From NCBI RefSeq assembly GCF_900496995.4, contig NC_044011.1, forward strand, positions 7,410,041 to 7,474,040: a stretch of DNA of 64,000 bases, in the 5' to 3' direction. Below are positions 37,837-50,713 of this stretch, one piece after another. Positions within the stretch are counted from its first letter, which is position 1; the number at the start of each line of letters is the position of its first letter. A model generated the notes under the pieces. It made no database searches, was not told the origin of the DNA, and saw nothing but the letters and a program-made list of their open reading frames with translations. The DNA comes from Aquila chrysaetos chrysaetos (Eukaryota; Chordata; Aves; Accipitriformes; Accipitridae). Both the position numbers and the translations under genes were made by a program.

Positions 37837-40800
37837 GCAAGGTAGTGTAAGGGGATAGGCACAGGAGGTTTTCTTGGGAACTATCTGACCCTTAACTCCC
37901 ACCTGCTGTGGCTGGAGTTGAAGATATGGCTATTGCAGAATGAGCTGAAGTAGTCTTAAGAACCAGAAATGCCTTCCATATTTCTTCTATGTTATCGTTT
38001 TGGTTTTTTTGTAGTGGCCTATGTGTGGTACCTGTTCTTTAAATATTCCTCTGTAACTGTCTTTATGTTGCCTTCAAGGCATTACAGCTACTCCGTTGTA
38101 TTTATGTCAGTATCTTGGTGGCCTTTAAATGTGCATTGCAAGCATACTTATGGACAACAAGTGGACAAAACAAACGTTACCATTTGGTGACTTAAACAAC
38201 TGTGAGTATCAGTGAAAACCTGTGAGCCTTCTTTCTAACTGGCGTTGCTTATGACTCAGTTATGAATGTGAGGTAAAGGTGCTTCTGGATTAGCCAAGTT
38301 AACTTTTTCTTTGCTGTAGATACTAAGGGAGAGAGCTTGTTGCCCTATGTCAATCTACAGAGCCTCCTTCTAAATTTGGTAATTTATTCCTGGTGTAGTA
38401 ATCCTTGCCCTTGCTGAAGGTCTTAGCCTTCATCTTTATTGATAGAAAGCCAGCTATACACTTATGTCAGACTGTCCAGCAAGAAAAGAATGTGTGCAGA
38501 CTGAATGTTTCCCGTGTGCTTATGCAGGCTAATTTGAGCAGAGCTTCTGATCCTGCCCATTGAGGAGAGGTACAGTGTCTCAGCTGTACAGCTGGGATGA
38601 GATCAGTCCCAGGCCCTGGGAGACAAATGGACCTTTAAAATACTGCTTTGCCTAGCTTGCTCTTCCTGCTGTTTTTCATTCTTTAACTAATGTGGTTGCA
38701 CCCTGTGTGGACAGTTGGAAGAGCTTCTTTCTATGAGATGCAGCAGCTCTGTATCCCTGGGTGCCAGCTGGGAGAAGTGTTTAATGATACCATAAGCACT
38801 ATAACAAGGCAGATGCTGACTGCAGGAAAAGCAGTGTAGGACTGTTTTCCCTAGCTGACTGGATATAATGGCTTGTGCCATTTTGAAGACGAAGTCTAAC
38901 TTGGATTAGGGTGTTCCTTTCATAGTAATAAAAGACCTTCTGGAGGATGGGGAGCACCTGAAAATGCTGTTCACTTGGTTGTAGCAGAGAATACAGGTGG
39001 TGGGTGGCTCCTCTGTGGCAGCTGCAGGGTGATTAATGTCTGAATTTCTGACTGCAGCTGATAGAGGGAACTTGGGCTTCATCTTTCTTTGTTGCAGTGG
39101 ACAGAGAAACCCTCTGAAATTCTGTGCTACCGTTGATTTACTGCCAGATCATCTGCAGATGTCTTGGAAAAAGTGGGGTGGCTCTTCCTGCACTGTTTCT
39201 CGTAGCTCTTGTATCTTCTGCAGTTATACTTGGGCATCATGCAATGTCCAAACATACTGCTTGTGGTCACTTGATTTTAGGGTCACTAACTTGCATTGTT
39301 GAAACTGTCTTTCATATCTGTAAAAGTAAAGGAAAAGTAAGATAATGTAATGTAATACTGATAATTTAGTTTTCTGTTGGGCTTTTCACAGCCAAACAAG
39401 TTAAATGTTTTCAGAAAATATAATGAAAACTGGAGTTTCACTTGATCTTGTGACTCTAGAGCTTTAAAGAAAATATGAAACAGTGGAAGACTTGCTTATG
39501 GGGTTTGGGAGTGTACAGCTTTTTGTACAGGAGAGATCTCCTTGCTTATGGTCTAATCAACAGCAAAACCCTTTAGCCTTTCAGTATCTGGGCTAGGGAC
39601 TGCTGCTGGGCCTGAATAGCTGATTTTCTGATGAAGCTCATGGCTGAAGGCTGTAAGTGTGCTGCAGCTTAGTGGGGGAGAGCTGTTGCTGTACTCTCTG
39701 TATGAAGAAAAGAGGCCTGCCTCAGGGCCCAAAGTTTCACATGTAGATTTGAAGAATTATAAGGGGTTTTTTTGATCTGGTGGGAAAAGTATTGTCCTTA
39801 TGAGGCTAGAAAAAGTCAAGAGTTTGGCACACTGTTTATGGAGAGTCAGATAACTGCTAATCTGGGCACCCATATCTGTCTGCATGTTGTATATGGCAAG
39901 TTATTGCAACAAAAAGAACATCTTTGAAACTGAAATGAACAACTTAATTGTTTCTGAAACATTTTGACTTCATATATGGCAACATAAATAGTAGACTAAA
40001 TCTGTTAAAGTAGAAGCAAAAGAGCTCCAGTTCTCACAAGAAAGTGGATATGGGAGACCAGGATCAGCTTTCCTTGCTGTTTGAAGATATGGAACAGACA
40101 TAACTCACTTCCCAGGTAAGTGTTGCAGTGGGGTGAGTGCTCTCTGCTGCTGGGATGCAGTTCAGCCTGTGTGGATTAGCAGAAATATTAAGTGACTGAA
40201 GATGGTACCAGCTGTATACAAAGGTGTTTTGATGCATCCGCTTGGGTTTTTTTCCCTCTGGTCTTCTGACTAATTTGAAGACTCAGGCTGAGGCAGCTTA
40301 AACATAAAAGTAGCCTAAACCCCAGAGGTTTGGGTGCTTATAGGAGAAACTGGATTAAAATCGTTTTCATCATGTGTTGCTGCGGCACAACATAGAATTT
40401 CACAGGGCTACCAGACTTAGTGTTGAGATGGGTAGATGTGACTTTTGCTTAAGCAAAGCAGATATTTAGTTTGGGTTTTTGAATATTAGCCTGAGATGGA
40501 TTCAGACATGTTCTTGCACAGGCCAATGAGCTTTTTAGCATAACATGATACCTGGAAACATCCATAGGCAAAAGGGCCAACTGAATAAAAAAGTCTGTTG
40601 GTTACCTCCATCTGTGGTACGGGAAGTGTTGCCTCTCCTGTCCTGTGTCTATATTAGTCACAAATGTCTTAAGTGACTGTTTTGTTGGGTTTTTTGGTTT
40701 TGTTTGTTGGGTTTTGGGGGAGGGGGGACGACATGACAGACATGCAATGTACACCTTGTGTCTTTTAAAGTTATTTGAATACGTTGCACTTTTGTAAAAT

Positions 40801-42737
40801 GCACACTGAAATAATTTCAGATAACATGGCGTACATTTCTTACCAGGTGCTGCTCTGTAGCTGGTTGTGGTCTTTCTGCAGCTGTGGAATAGAAAGGTTC
40901 AGTACCAGGAGTAGCTAAGGGATGGCAGCGTGAGCTTACACTGAGTGGGCACTCAGTGTCTGAAGACCCTAACCCATACTACTTTGGATGTATTGTTATA
41001 TTTTCTTGAACTAGCTAGACTGAAGCTAGCAAATAAACTGCAGTCACATCTTCTAACTGCAGTACGGATGTGCCTGCAGTCTGTTGCTATGGGTACAAAG
41101 AGAAGTCTCGTTTTAAAGAATTGTACTGAAAACTCCCATACTCTGAGACTGCATGACTTGTAAGCAAGCAATTATGCAGCAGTCTGTTGTTGAAGGATGC
41201 TAAGGTTGATAGACTTGGTTAGAAGTTTAGCCTGTTCCTAGGAAAGCAACGCTTAAAATCACACTGATAGCACAGCCCTTGTGAATACTATGGCCAGTTT
41301 CAGTCAGACTTGAAAGAGGGGTAGGCACTTAGACCTCTGTTCTCAAAGGTTTTGTGAAAGTTGACAGATGAGCAGAGATGAGAGACTCAAAGCAGTGCCC
41401 GACCAAGGGGAGAAAATGCAGAACTGTACTTGGCCACAAGCCAGTATGTACTATTCAATGAAATAAGCAGGCTAGGAAACCTGTATGCTATGTCCCTGTC
41501 CAAAAAGGGGAGAGGAAGAAAGGAGCCGGAGGGAGGATAGCCATAATTCTGTTGAGAAACAGGCTCTGTTAGTTCTGCTTCTTGTAAAACAACTTTGACT
41601 TACCTTTCTTTCTGGGAAATCTTATGTTCCCAAAAGTAAGTACAGAAGACTGTCAGCTTCTTTGCTTCCCCACAGAAACCAGATTGCACTTACTGCAGCT
41701 ACATGTTGACCTATTTTTCAACTTTACTTTGATCTAGTTACAAGACTAGCTCAGCTTTGAGAGAGAATACGTTTTTAAAGACCAAACTCGTCGTGGCTTA
41801 ATTTTTGACCGTGAGAACAAAAAGCAGTTTTTATTCTTGTTAATCGAGTGCTATGCAAAGGTGAACCTGACTTGTCTAGGAGGAAAGCGCCGTGCAGCAC
41901 TCCAGAATTACCTGTTTTTCAGTGGGAGCCCGGGCTGGCGGAGCCGTGCCGTACCGCGGGCGATGCTGACACCTGCTGCAGCGCGGCTGAACAGTCGGGC
42001 TTTGGAAGCTCCTGCAAGGTTCGGTAAAACTTAGGATGTCGCAAAGCTTTTGCTATTTAACAAGTCATCGGTTCAGACATGAGGTAGCTCACTTGTATGC
42101 CTCGCTCGTCTTTCCGGCAGCTAGCAGAACTGGTGCTGTAGTGAGCAGTGCAAACTCGGGAGCCTGATATTTTGCAAAGTGTGGTCCCTCGTTACTTGTG
42201 GTGACTTCCTTCCCCAGCTGGCTGAGTTTAGGCCACTGAAGACATATTTCTGCATTATATAAGGCAGACATCCACCCTGTTTTCTACAGATGGAACTGCC
42301 TCGGTCATGTTACTGTCACACTTCGGGCATGGAGTGTCTTACCTTGTTGAAGGGAAGTGAGCAGGTCTCAGAGTTGAAACAAACCCAAAAAGCAGTGTGA
42401 AACTTAATCATGGCAATCTAAGTATTTCTAGCCTTAAAGTTAAGCTATTGCAGACCTGCCAGATAAATTTGGTATATCCATGTTTTAAACCACTTTGTGA
42501 TGTGTCTTGTATCCTTATACCCTTATGAACTGGATGTGGTATAAGTCTGTTGCAGAAGGTAACACTGAGGTGTATCTTAGAGAATAGGTATCATAGCTAT
42601 ATTTATTTACTTTATTGTAGCAAGACTTTATCTTAATTCTTTGCACAGCCATACCCCAGCTAAGTATTAAAAGAAACAAATCCTGTCCCCAAAACAAACT
42701 ATGACAATCTAACTTGGGAGGGGCTGCGGCTTTGAGC
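37837..42737. other. Intronic stretch; one small CpG-richer patch
   Basis: Ordinary intronic DNA. A short patch at about 41,880-42,010 is unusually rich in C+G and CpG relative to the surroundings but contains no recognisable exon or repeat. G/T-rich sequence lies at about 40,681-40,730. Confidence 0.4.
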
Positions 42738-42793
42738 ATGAGGTTGCTCTAGATGACCTCTAGAGCTTGCTTCCAGCCGAAATGATTCTAAGA
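42738..42793 (+). mobile_element. CR1 LINE 3' remnant
   Basis: About 55 bases resembling the CR1 3' untranslated region: GCTCTAGATGACCTCTAGAG, then TTCCAGCCGAAATGATTCTA. It is too short and diverged for subfamily assignment. Confidence 0.65.
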
Positions 42794-45700
42794 AGCAGGA
42801 TTTTAGCCTCTCTTTTCCCCCTGTTCTGGCTTTAAAGAGTGAGAAAGGATTCATTCTGTGTTTCTTCTTAAATCATAGTCTGCCACTTGAATGGAAGGTG
42901 CAAGGGAAGTGCTAGTTGTTTCTTAACTGAATAAATAACCACGTTGTCAACTCTTGCATGGTGTTGGGAAACATCATCACAGGGATATATCAGTGTTGCA
43001 GAGCACAGTAACTGTGGTGCCATGTAGGGATCTGACAGGGTGACTGACACTAGGTAACCTGGGTACAGTTGTCAGTTTAACTTTGACAGGGTTGGAGTGC
43101 TATTTGGGGTGCTGTACCTGACTGGGTGACATGTATTAGTCCCAGTGTCATAGAGCTCAGTTCAGGTCAATCTAAAGCAGGGCCGCAATGAGGCATTTTG
43201 ATATTCATGGTATACGCATTCATCTTACTCTTCAAATTTCTTAGTTTTAGCTATTCCATCTTTTAAGCCTGTTACTTAAATCTACAGCACCTTGTTTTAA
43301 GCGGCAACGGCAGTGCCACGAAGGGCAGCTCATCATGAGGTTCTGAGGGTGTTTGTTTCCATCGGATGGCCCCTTGGAGATAAATGCATGAGCGGGGAGG
43401 GACTCCTCACCTCATCTCCTTGTGCACAGCTACCTCTGCCAACCAGCCGCTTCAGAGGTATCGTGCCACTACCCTGCAACAAGAGCCTTGAGTTGCAGTG
43501 CATAGCTGTAACCTGTAACTAGAGCAATGGAGTTATTCTTGGGTAATGAGTTAAGCTTGCACTAACTTTGTCTGGCAGTAGAGGTCTGTCTTGTTTGGAA
43601 AAAGGATTTTTATCAGTCAAGAGTGAATCATTATGGGAGAACTTGAGTAGCTCTTTAGTCATTTTGGGGTGGGGCTTTCTTTTTGTTTCTTTGAATACCA
43701 ATTTAAACTTTTTTTTCTTTAAGTGATAAGAGCTGGTCTGAAAGTGTTGCATGCAGTTAGGTGAATTGTATTTGCCAGTAGCTGGGAAATGCTGGCAGTC
43801 ACAGAGCTGGTGTGAGAAGCCATAACTGGAAGCTTGAGCCTGTACCTGCTCCCCAGCCCTCATAGCCAAGAACAAAGCTGGAAACCACTGCCAGATTTTT
43901 AGAAGTGTGGATGGCTAATCACTGTGAAGGGAGCTTGTGCTTTTCTTGAAGCTTTCAAGTCAGAACTGAATTCCTTTCCAGAAAATAGGCTTTAGCCAAA
44001 CCCCAGTTATTTGACTTCAGATAGGCACAAGTGAATGAAAATTCATGGCTAATGTTAGACAGGAATTGTTTAGTAGATGCTCATAGTTATTTCTTCTAAT
44101 GTTAACTCAGAAAATTACAAAGCTTCTGCAAGAATGTTTATCTTTTAACCCAGATCAGCTCTAAGTATTTTCCATATCTAATTATCTGTTAGGTCTACGA
44201 ATGGAGGGACTCCGTACAGTTTAGACATTGTTTTACAAGCCCCTAAAAAGCACAGGTTTCCAGTGTGGGTTTTCTGTGTTACTTAATACTCAAGCCTCCT
44301 CTAATTCTGGTATCACTGTCTATTAAAGTATGTGATCTTTCCTTCTTTAACCCCTTGGTTGTACTGTTCTGGTATGATATTTCCCTTTAGGGTGTGATGC
44401 TGTATTGCACTGAGCTGTTGGAAAATTATTTTTGGGTTTGTTGAAGTTGAGTGATCTCAGCCCGAACACAGAAACTACCATTTATGAGTCAAAACTATGA
44501 TAGTTCCTGCTAATCATCGTGCAAATAAAGCATCCTACAACTTGGGTAACTACACAACGTACAGATGGTTCTCTTGTTCCCTCCACCCAAACTTAAGACG
44601 TTTGCTATTAATCAATATAGATTTCAAAATCCTGTTTGCAAATTCCTTCTTAATTTTGTAGATAAGCATTTGTGAGAGGGAAAACTTCTTCCATAATGTC
44701 ATGGTCATAGATGAACTGGTCTCTCACATTAAGGCTTAGCAAATTTGCTCTGTAATGGTAGTTCTTTAGGTACTTGTCATACAGAAATTTTGGAAGGTAA
44801 ACACAGTGCAAAATTCTGTATAAATTAATTGGATAACTGAAAATATATTGAATTTAGCTGAAGGTTACTGGGTTTTTGCTGTTCAGTGTGAATACGGTCC
44901 TGCATTAGCTAATGCTAAATCAAACACATCTTGCAGTTGCCTAAATCAAACTGCAGCTTATTGCTCTCCTCCTGATTTTGGTTTAACTGCATGTTGTAAA
45001 TGTAACTTCAGAATCATACAGTATCGACAGTGTTTCTGCTGCCTTATTGCTTCCTGGATCCCCCTGCTACCCCTGAAAGATGAAACACCTAGGAAAAGCT
45101 ATGAATTTTCCAAGCATTAATCCCCTTGCGCATTGTTTTCATGTGCCTTTGTTTATTTGGTAGGGTTTGTTTTACTGTAGGTTATGATCCACTGCCGAAA
45201 CTACTGGAATTATAACAGAGAGTATAATCTCACTACCTTACATGAGATAATGAGATGATAACAAAGGTGATGGGAAGGTTTTTTTTTTTAATCTATGAGC
45301 AAAGAATTTGTATGTTGTCGTTGTCACACTATATTCTGCATTCATGTTTTGTGACATTATGTGGATGTACCAAATAGAAGAATAATGGCATCTTTAATCA
45401 GGAGATGAAAAAGTACTGAGGGTGAATAGTAAAAGATTTTTTTAAAAACATCAGTCATGTAGCTATTTCGAGAAATCTCTTTCAAAATGTTTAAGAGCAT
45501 ACAGGTACAGCCTTCTTGTGCCAACTGTTGTGCCATTGTGTGTACCTATGGGAGGTGCAGAATACAGACTTTGGAGCATTAACCCTTTTTCTGTGTGTGA
45601 AATGTACAGGAGGTACTGCAGGCAGGAGGAAGCCAATAGGTTGGAACAGCAGAGCTGCGCCACTGTGCTGATTTTTCTCATTTAGAACCCTGCATTCAGT

Positions 45701-47849
45701 TCCAGTTATTTCACTTTGAAAAAGCATAGTGAAACATGGTTATTGAGGCCAAATAGTTGGTGGAAAATTATTAGAGGAATGGAGAGAAATATATATGAGA
45801 AGATGGGAAGAATATTTAACCTTTTTAGTTAAAGGTGAAACAAGTAAGAGAGTTCTTTTGGTTTGTGTGCTTTGTTTTTGTGTAGAGGAGTGAAGATCAA
45901 CCAATTCAGTAGTAAATTTTAAAGTTTTTTCTTTCCTGTATGTATGTCTAAAATGCGCAAGGATCACAAGTAAAATTAAAATGCAGGTAGATTTGAATGA
46001 ATGCTTATAAATGAAGAGAGTAGATCTAAGTATGTATTTTACCCTAAACAAAAGATGTGACATGTTCCCAGTTGTGGGCTCTCTGTTTTCTTCTGAAGTC
46101 TCTGGCTGAAGCCATGTATTACTTCTGTTTCTATAGTTATGAGCAAGGCATAAGGGTCATGTAATAAATTGGTTTTGTAACTCTGAAAATGTATGCTTTT
46201 AGATTATCTGTAATCTTAGAATAATTGGACTGTCCAGAAAAAAACAGATGCCTAAAAGAGACACACTTGTTACAGCATTCTAAATATATGCTGAGATGTA
46301 AGTCTGAATCTGAGGCATTCACTTTGGGCAGTAGGCTTTCCTGGTTCACTGTGCGAAGGAATGACCCACAATGTAAATTCATCTTTACAGCAATTATTGT
46401 AATAAGAACAGTATATGGTATAAAAGCTTATCTGTTCTCATACCAACCTAACCACCTGGATTATTCACTTGGATTTACTCTGCCTGTCTTAAAGATCAGG
46501 AGCAGTTAGGAATCTGTGTTCAAAATCTGACCTTCCACAGCTGTTGGAAGTGTTAGTTTGTAGGCTAATAATAATTTACTGACATGGCATATTTCCAGTA
46601 TATCTCTAAGTTACGCATCTACCACAAAGACAGGAAAAAACAGCTCAAAGCATAGAAACCCTATGCGATTCTAGAGCAGCCAGAGCTGAATGATCAGTTC
46701 CTCCTCCTGCAGCAGTTTTGTTTATTTTTTTTCTGCAGTGACTTTGTATTCAGAAAGACACTTTCAAATGCTTCCTTCTTTTTTTTTTTTTTTTCTTCCT
46801 ACCTTCCTCTGCCCATCCCTTCAGGGCACTGTAAAATTTATGCCTAAAACTTGAATCTGAAAGCAGAAGCATTCATGCCAAGCACTGTGTGTCCTTAGAG
46901 CCCTGTTGTCACTGGATCCCTGTACATGCATCTGCATCTACGAGGTCAGAACCAGCGTACTGGTGGGAACGTGGTGATTTGACCTTGTACTTCTCAGATT
47001 ATTTTTTCCAGGTGCTTCTAACACAGCTCTCACTTTGGCTTTTGGAATTACTGCCTTTTTAATAAAAAAAGCAGTAAATAAAAAAAAAAAGAGCTGAATC
47101 CTATCTTTAAATGAAAGGAAAGGAAATGTCAGAACTCAAACATACAGGTTCTTGTTTTCCGGGCAGTCCCAGCAATCAGCTGCAATTGCAATGAAAACAA
47201 TAGCTCATAAGAAAAGTAGATGGTACTTAAAGCTCAAGTCCAAAAAATCAATTTATTTAAGTAGTCCTTGCTCACAGTTGTGTTACAGAAAGCTTTCTCT
47301 GTGATCAGAGCTTGAGCATACAATGTTATGTCTCCTTTGATGTAAGTATTATCTGTTGGCAAGTTTTCCTGTCCATCATGGTGATAGTGGTTCATGTTTG
47401 TCTTGCAAAAACGCTGGATTTAACCTTATTTTATTGCTGCAAAACTAGCTCTATCTGTAAGATTATGATGGAAATTAACTGTTGGGGTTCCCCAAATTGT
47501 AATTTAGCTATATTGTATCTGTGGATAAAACTAAATGCTTGAAATTGCTGTTGAAGTTGCTGAATGGCAACTTTCATTCTTTCAAAGAAATCTTTATCTA
47601 GAGAGAGAGATTATACCATACTGAGTACTGATTTCAAAATTAAAAAAAGAAAACTAGAAAGGTGAGAGTCAAAAAAAAACCAAAACAGTCAAAAACAACC
47701 CACCCAAAAAAACCCCAAAACCTGCTTGTCAAGGGACTGTTGTGTCTTGCATTTTCCCAATGCAAAGAGTTAGTCTGCTAACTAGGGTCTGGTACTTACC
47801 TAGTAGACATGGTGCATCACGATCTTGCTAAGACAGTTATTGCAGAACC
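42794..47849. other. Intronic stretch, nothing recognised
   Basis: AT-rich intronic DNA with poly-T at about 46,780-46,794 and an A-rich stretch with scattered C runs at 47,640-47,722. No exon, RNA gene or transposable element was recognised. Confidence 0.4.
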
Positions 47850-48590
47850 CCACTGTTTTGTGGCACCTGAGAGCTGGGTCATCACGAGAGCAGAGCCCAT
47901 CAAGGGTGGATCTGAGCTTCAGAGCTGGCAGCTTCCCTTGGGGTACTGCTGGCTGGATTCTTCAGAGCTCAGCCATCTGTGGGCAGCCTTGTCTGCCTCC
48001 CCGAGCAGGGACCTGTATCCATTCCCCTCCATCTCTTAGGTCCCCTCCTGCCTGGTGGCAGGAGGGCAGGGGAATCTCTGCTTCTTGCAGAGCCTCCATC
48101 TGCTGCCTCTGCCTCAGGGATGGCAGGGTGTGGGTCCACCAATCTATCGCCCTCTCTCACTCCCTGATACTCCTCAACCTTTCCGCTTCCTCCTTCAGCT
48201 CTACCACCAGGCTGAGCAGATCACCCACCTGGTCACACCTCACACAAGAGGTGTCCCTGCTGCCCTCCAGCACCAGTGACAGACTCAGGCACTCCCCGCA
48301 GCCAGACACCTGGACAGCTGCACGTTTACAGGGGACCTCTGTCTGCGTTGCCACATTTTTCCTAATGATGGCTTTCACCTGAGTGGCAACCATCCCTCTG
48401 GGCCAATGCCCACTGCTTGAGTAGCCTTCTCCAGCTGGGAAGAGGAAGAGGAGGGGCTGTGCCCTACCTGTGCTCCCTGCCTGTGCAAACATGTGCCACG
48501 CCCTTTCTGATGTGCCACGCCCTTTCTGATGCGCCTCGCCCTGTTCGCCGTGTTCCTGAAATCACTCTTCTTTGGGTTTGGCATACTTCA
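47850..48590 (-). pseudogene. CR1 LINE ORF1 fragment
   Basis: The minus strand encodes avian CR1 ORF1-type protein: text such as GHWPRGMVATQVKAI, ATQTEVPCKRAAVQVSGCGE and CVRCDQVGDLLSLV, then a charged helical stretch (ELKEEAERLRSIRE) and, in another frame, EIDWW. Two CxxC pairs (CGEC and CVRC) suggest a zinc-binding module followed by a coiled coil, consistent with nucleic-acid binding and multimerisation of CR1 ORF1 proteins. Frame breaks occur near 48,160. No adjoining ORF2 was found, so the copy is truncated on both sides. The family assignment is from memory of recurrent avian repeat proteins. Confidence 0.7.
48491..48547. repeat. 19-bp tandem repeat, two exact and one diverged copy
   Basis: ATGTGCCACGCCCTTTCTG occurs twice back to back (48,491-48,509 and 48,510-48,528) and a third diverged unit follows. 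It sits at the 5' side of the CR1 ORF1 fragment. Confidence 0.85.
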
Positions 48591-48962
48591 AAGCATAGAG
48601 CTTCATTTAGAGGAACAAATCTCTGACTCTCTGGCTACTCTACAAGAGGACTCTTTAAAGAGAACAACATTTATTTGGGGCACTGAATTAGGTTTCCAAA
48701 TGTAAGTCATTTCCACTCTGGTGCATAGTGTTACAAATCTTACCTAATCAGTAGTGGTATTTGATTGCTACAGAACATGTAGTGGCATTTGTGAAAAAAG
48801 AGCCAATTACTACATTAGAATATACTGAGAATACTTGTCAGAACTTGTAATTTCCTTTGTTTTCACTAATGAATGCAGTAGAAAGTGCAGAGTAAAATGT
48901 GATTGGGAATCATCTTGTGATCATCTTCAAATGTGTGTGTGGCTTTTGGTAATCAGATATGC

Positions 48963-49067
48963 AAGGATGTAGAGAAGTATGGTGTTAAGGATGTAGAGAA
49001 GTATGGTGTTAAGGATGTAGAGAAGTATGGTGTTAAGGATGTAGAGAAGTATGGTGTTAAGGATGTA
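48963..49067. repeat. 24-bp tandem repeat, four perfect copies plus a partial
   Basis: The unit AAGGATGTAGAGAAGTATGG followed by TGTT repeats four times without a mismatch, then nine bases of a fifth unit. The period is eight codons, and one + strand frame reads KDVEKYGV repeatedly. There are no spacers between units. Perfect identity points to recent expansion or replication slippage rather than coding selection. Confidence 0.95.
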
Positions 49068-50443
49068 TTTATAGCCTGCAGCCTTTTGTTATCCTGTTGC
49101 TCTGTTCATAACTTCCATTCTCTTCCCCTGCCTCCTGCAAGGGATGTTTCTAGTAGTATATATGTGAAGCTATAGGGAGGCTGTGAGCAATGGCCACAGA
49201 GCTACATGTGGCAGGACAGGGAAAATTTATGGACATGGGTATTCCTCCTCCCTGCACTCCTTAACCCTGTCACCTACATTGGCACACGTACTCAGAGGTG
49301 TCCCTCTTTATCGTCTTCCAAACTTAAGTATAGGCCTTGACTATATTACAAATAAGGAAGGGTCATCTCATGTTTCAACTAATGTGAGTTTTGTGACCAG
49401 TATGCACAGTGTAAAGTCCTAAATAACTCAAGCTTAGTTAAAAGCAGGCCAAAATTTCAGCAGGGTCGTGAATGATAACCCACCTCTTGAAGATAACCTG
49501 ATTTTTGTATTCTGAGGAGAAAAAAAGAAAAGTATGAATTACTGTGAGTTTGTGAGAAATCTCCTGAAAAATCTCTTGGCTGTTGGAAAGATTTGCAAAT
49601 GGCTAAACTAAGCATCTTCTTTCAATATCTGCTGTGTACTGATGTTGCTTAAAAAGGTTTGTAAATAGAAATCAGCTTGATGGTGGCTTGCATTTATAAT
49701 ACAGATTTAGAGAAACTACATGGAACTATTTTACCCTCACAAAACTCTGTAATAAAGAGCAGAAAGAAAAGTCTGCATCAAACCTTGATCACAGTGTCCA
49801 AATTCACAGCAGAACATGGAGTGAATTAAAACCTTGGCCATAAGACTCCTTAAGCTTTGGGGTATAATAAGTTTCAAGAAATAAGATAGGCTTTTCTTCC
49901 CTTAAAAATTTCCTATTACAGTACTTCTACATCTAGAAGCTTTCCAACTGTGGTGTAGCCATGTTTCTCTCTCTCTTTTTAATTGCAGAGGTAATTTTTT
50001 CTGTTTCTGGTACAATGGTGATGAGGAATCAAATTTCTTGATTGAGAACATCTCAAAGGGTGACTCAGGGGTCCTTAGGACAGCAGGGAGACAAAGCAGG
50101 TTCTGTGGAAAAGCTTATTTCCTTGCTTTTATTGCAGTAGTCCTTGGTATCAGTCCCCCAGGAAACTGCCTTTGTGTTGGGCGTTTGGGAAGGTGGGTGG
50201 GGGTTACCATGAGAGTTGTTTTAAGAGCTTGAGCAGGGCCTGCCAGGCAGTGGTGTTCACTAATTGGAACAGGAGGGAAAAATCAACATGCAAATGCTGC
50301 TGCTGCCTGTAGTGGGCACTTCCAAGCCCAAACCGCTGTGGATTTTGGCATTGGTTATTTTGGAAGGGGAGTGGAGTTCTGTTTTCCAAGGTCAATGCTT
50401 TTGATTTGCTACCGCGTCTTCAGTGCTATCCAGAAAACAGGCA
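49068..50443. other. Intronic stretch, nothing recognised
   Basis: Ordinary intronic DNA between the 24-bp repeat and the alpharetrovirus-like LTR. Confidence 0.4.
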
Positions 50444-50448
50444 GTATC

Positions 50449-50708
50449 TGTAGTTAGGGTCTGGCGGCCGGAAGATATCGCGCTGTACGGAAAGATAGGG
50501 CCCCTCTCCAGATAGCCAATAGCGCTTAGTTTATGAGGTAAGCGGATGGAAGTGACGTCATAAACCCAAGCTATATAATGCCGTGTCACTCACAAATAAA
50601 CGCCATTTGCCGTCCACCACGTCGGTGTCTGTGAGCTGATGGCCTGAGCGGCCTGGGGTTGGTCGCCGTGCTGTTCCTGACCAGGTCACCACGCCAGCGA
50701 AGGCAACG
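50449..50708 (+). mobile_element. Alpharetrovirus-like solo LTR (gene-sense)
   Basis: The element begins TGTAGTTAGGG and ends GCGAAGGCAACG, where the expected terminal CA has apparently become CG. It is flanked by a perfect 5-bp GTATC (50,444-50,448 and 50,709-50,713). Its 260 bp carry, in order, CCAAT (50,516-50,520), a palindromic CRE TGACGTCA (50,553-50,560), TATATAA (50,572-50,578) and AATAAA (50,595-50,600) followed at once by CGCCATTTG. The string AATAAACGCCATTTG and the following CACCAC..GGTGT..TGATGGCC order match the cap-site, R and U5 region of avian leukosis-type retroviruses as I remember it. There is no primer-binding site or internal sequence next to it, so it is a solo LTR. Alpharetroviral duplications are normally 6 bp; here 5 bp are exact. 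Confidence 0.82.
50553..50600 (+). promoter_or_regulatory. LTR core promoter: CRE, TATA and AATAAA
   Basis: A perfect CREB/ATF-type palindrome TGACGTCA, a TATATAA box 12 bases after it, and an AATAAA signal 16 bases after the TATA box lie in the spacing used by alpharetroviral LTRs, where initiation falls just after AATAAAC. All three are intact, so promoter activity is plausible but not shown. Direction is the same as the host gene. Confidence 0.65.
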
Positions 50709-50713
50709 GTATC

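Noticed and set aside
48963..49067. CRISPR-like direct repeats
   Set aside because: The units are back to back without spacers, and the DNA is vertebrate; it is a minisatellite.
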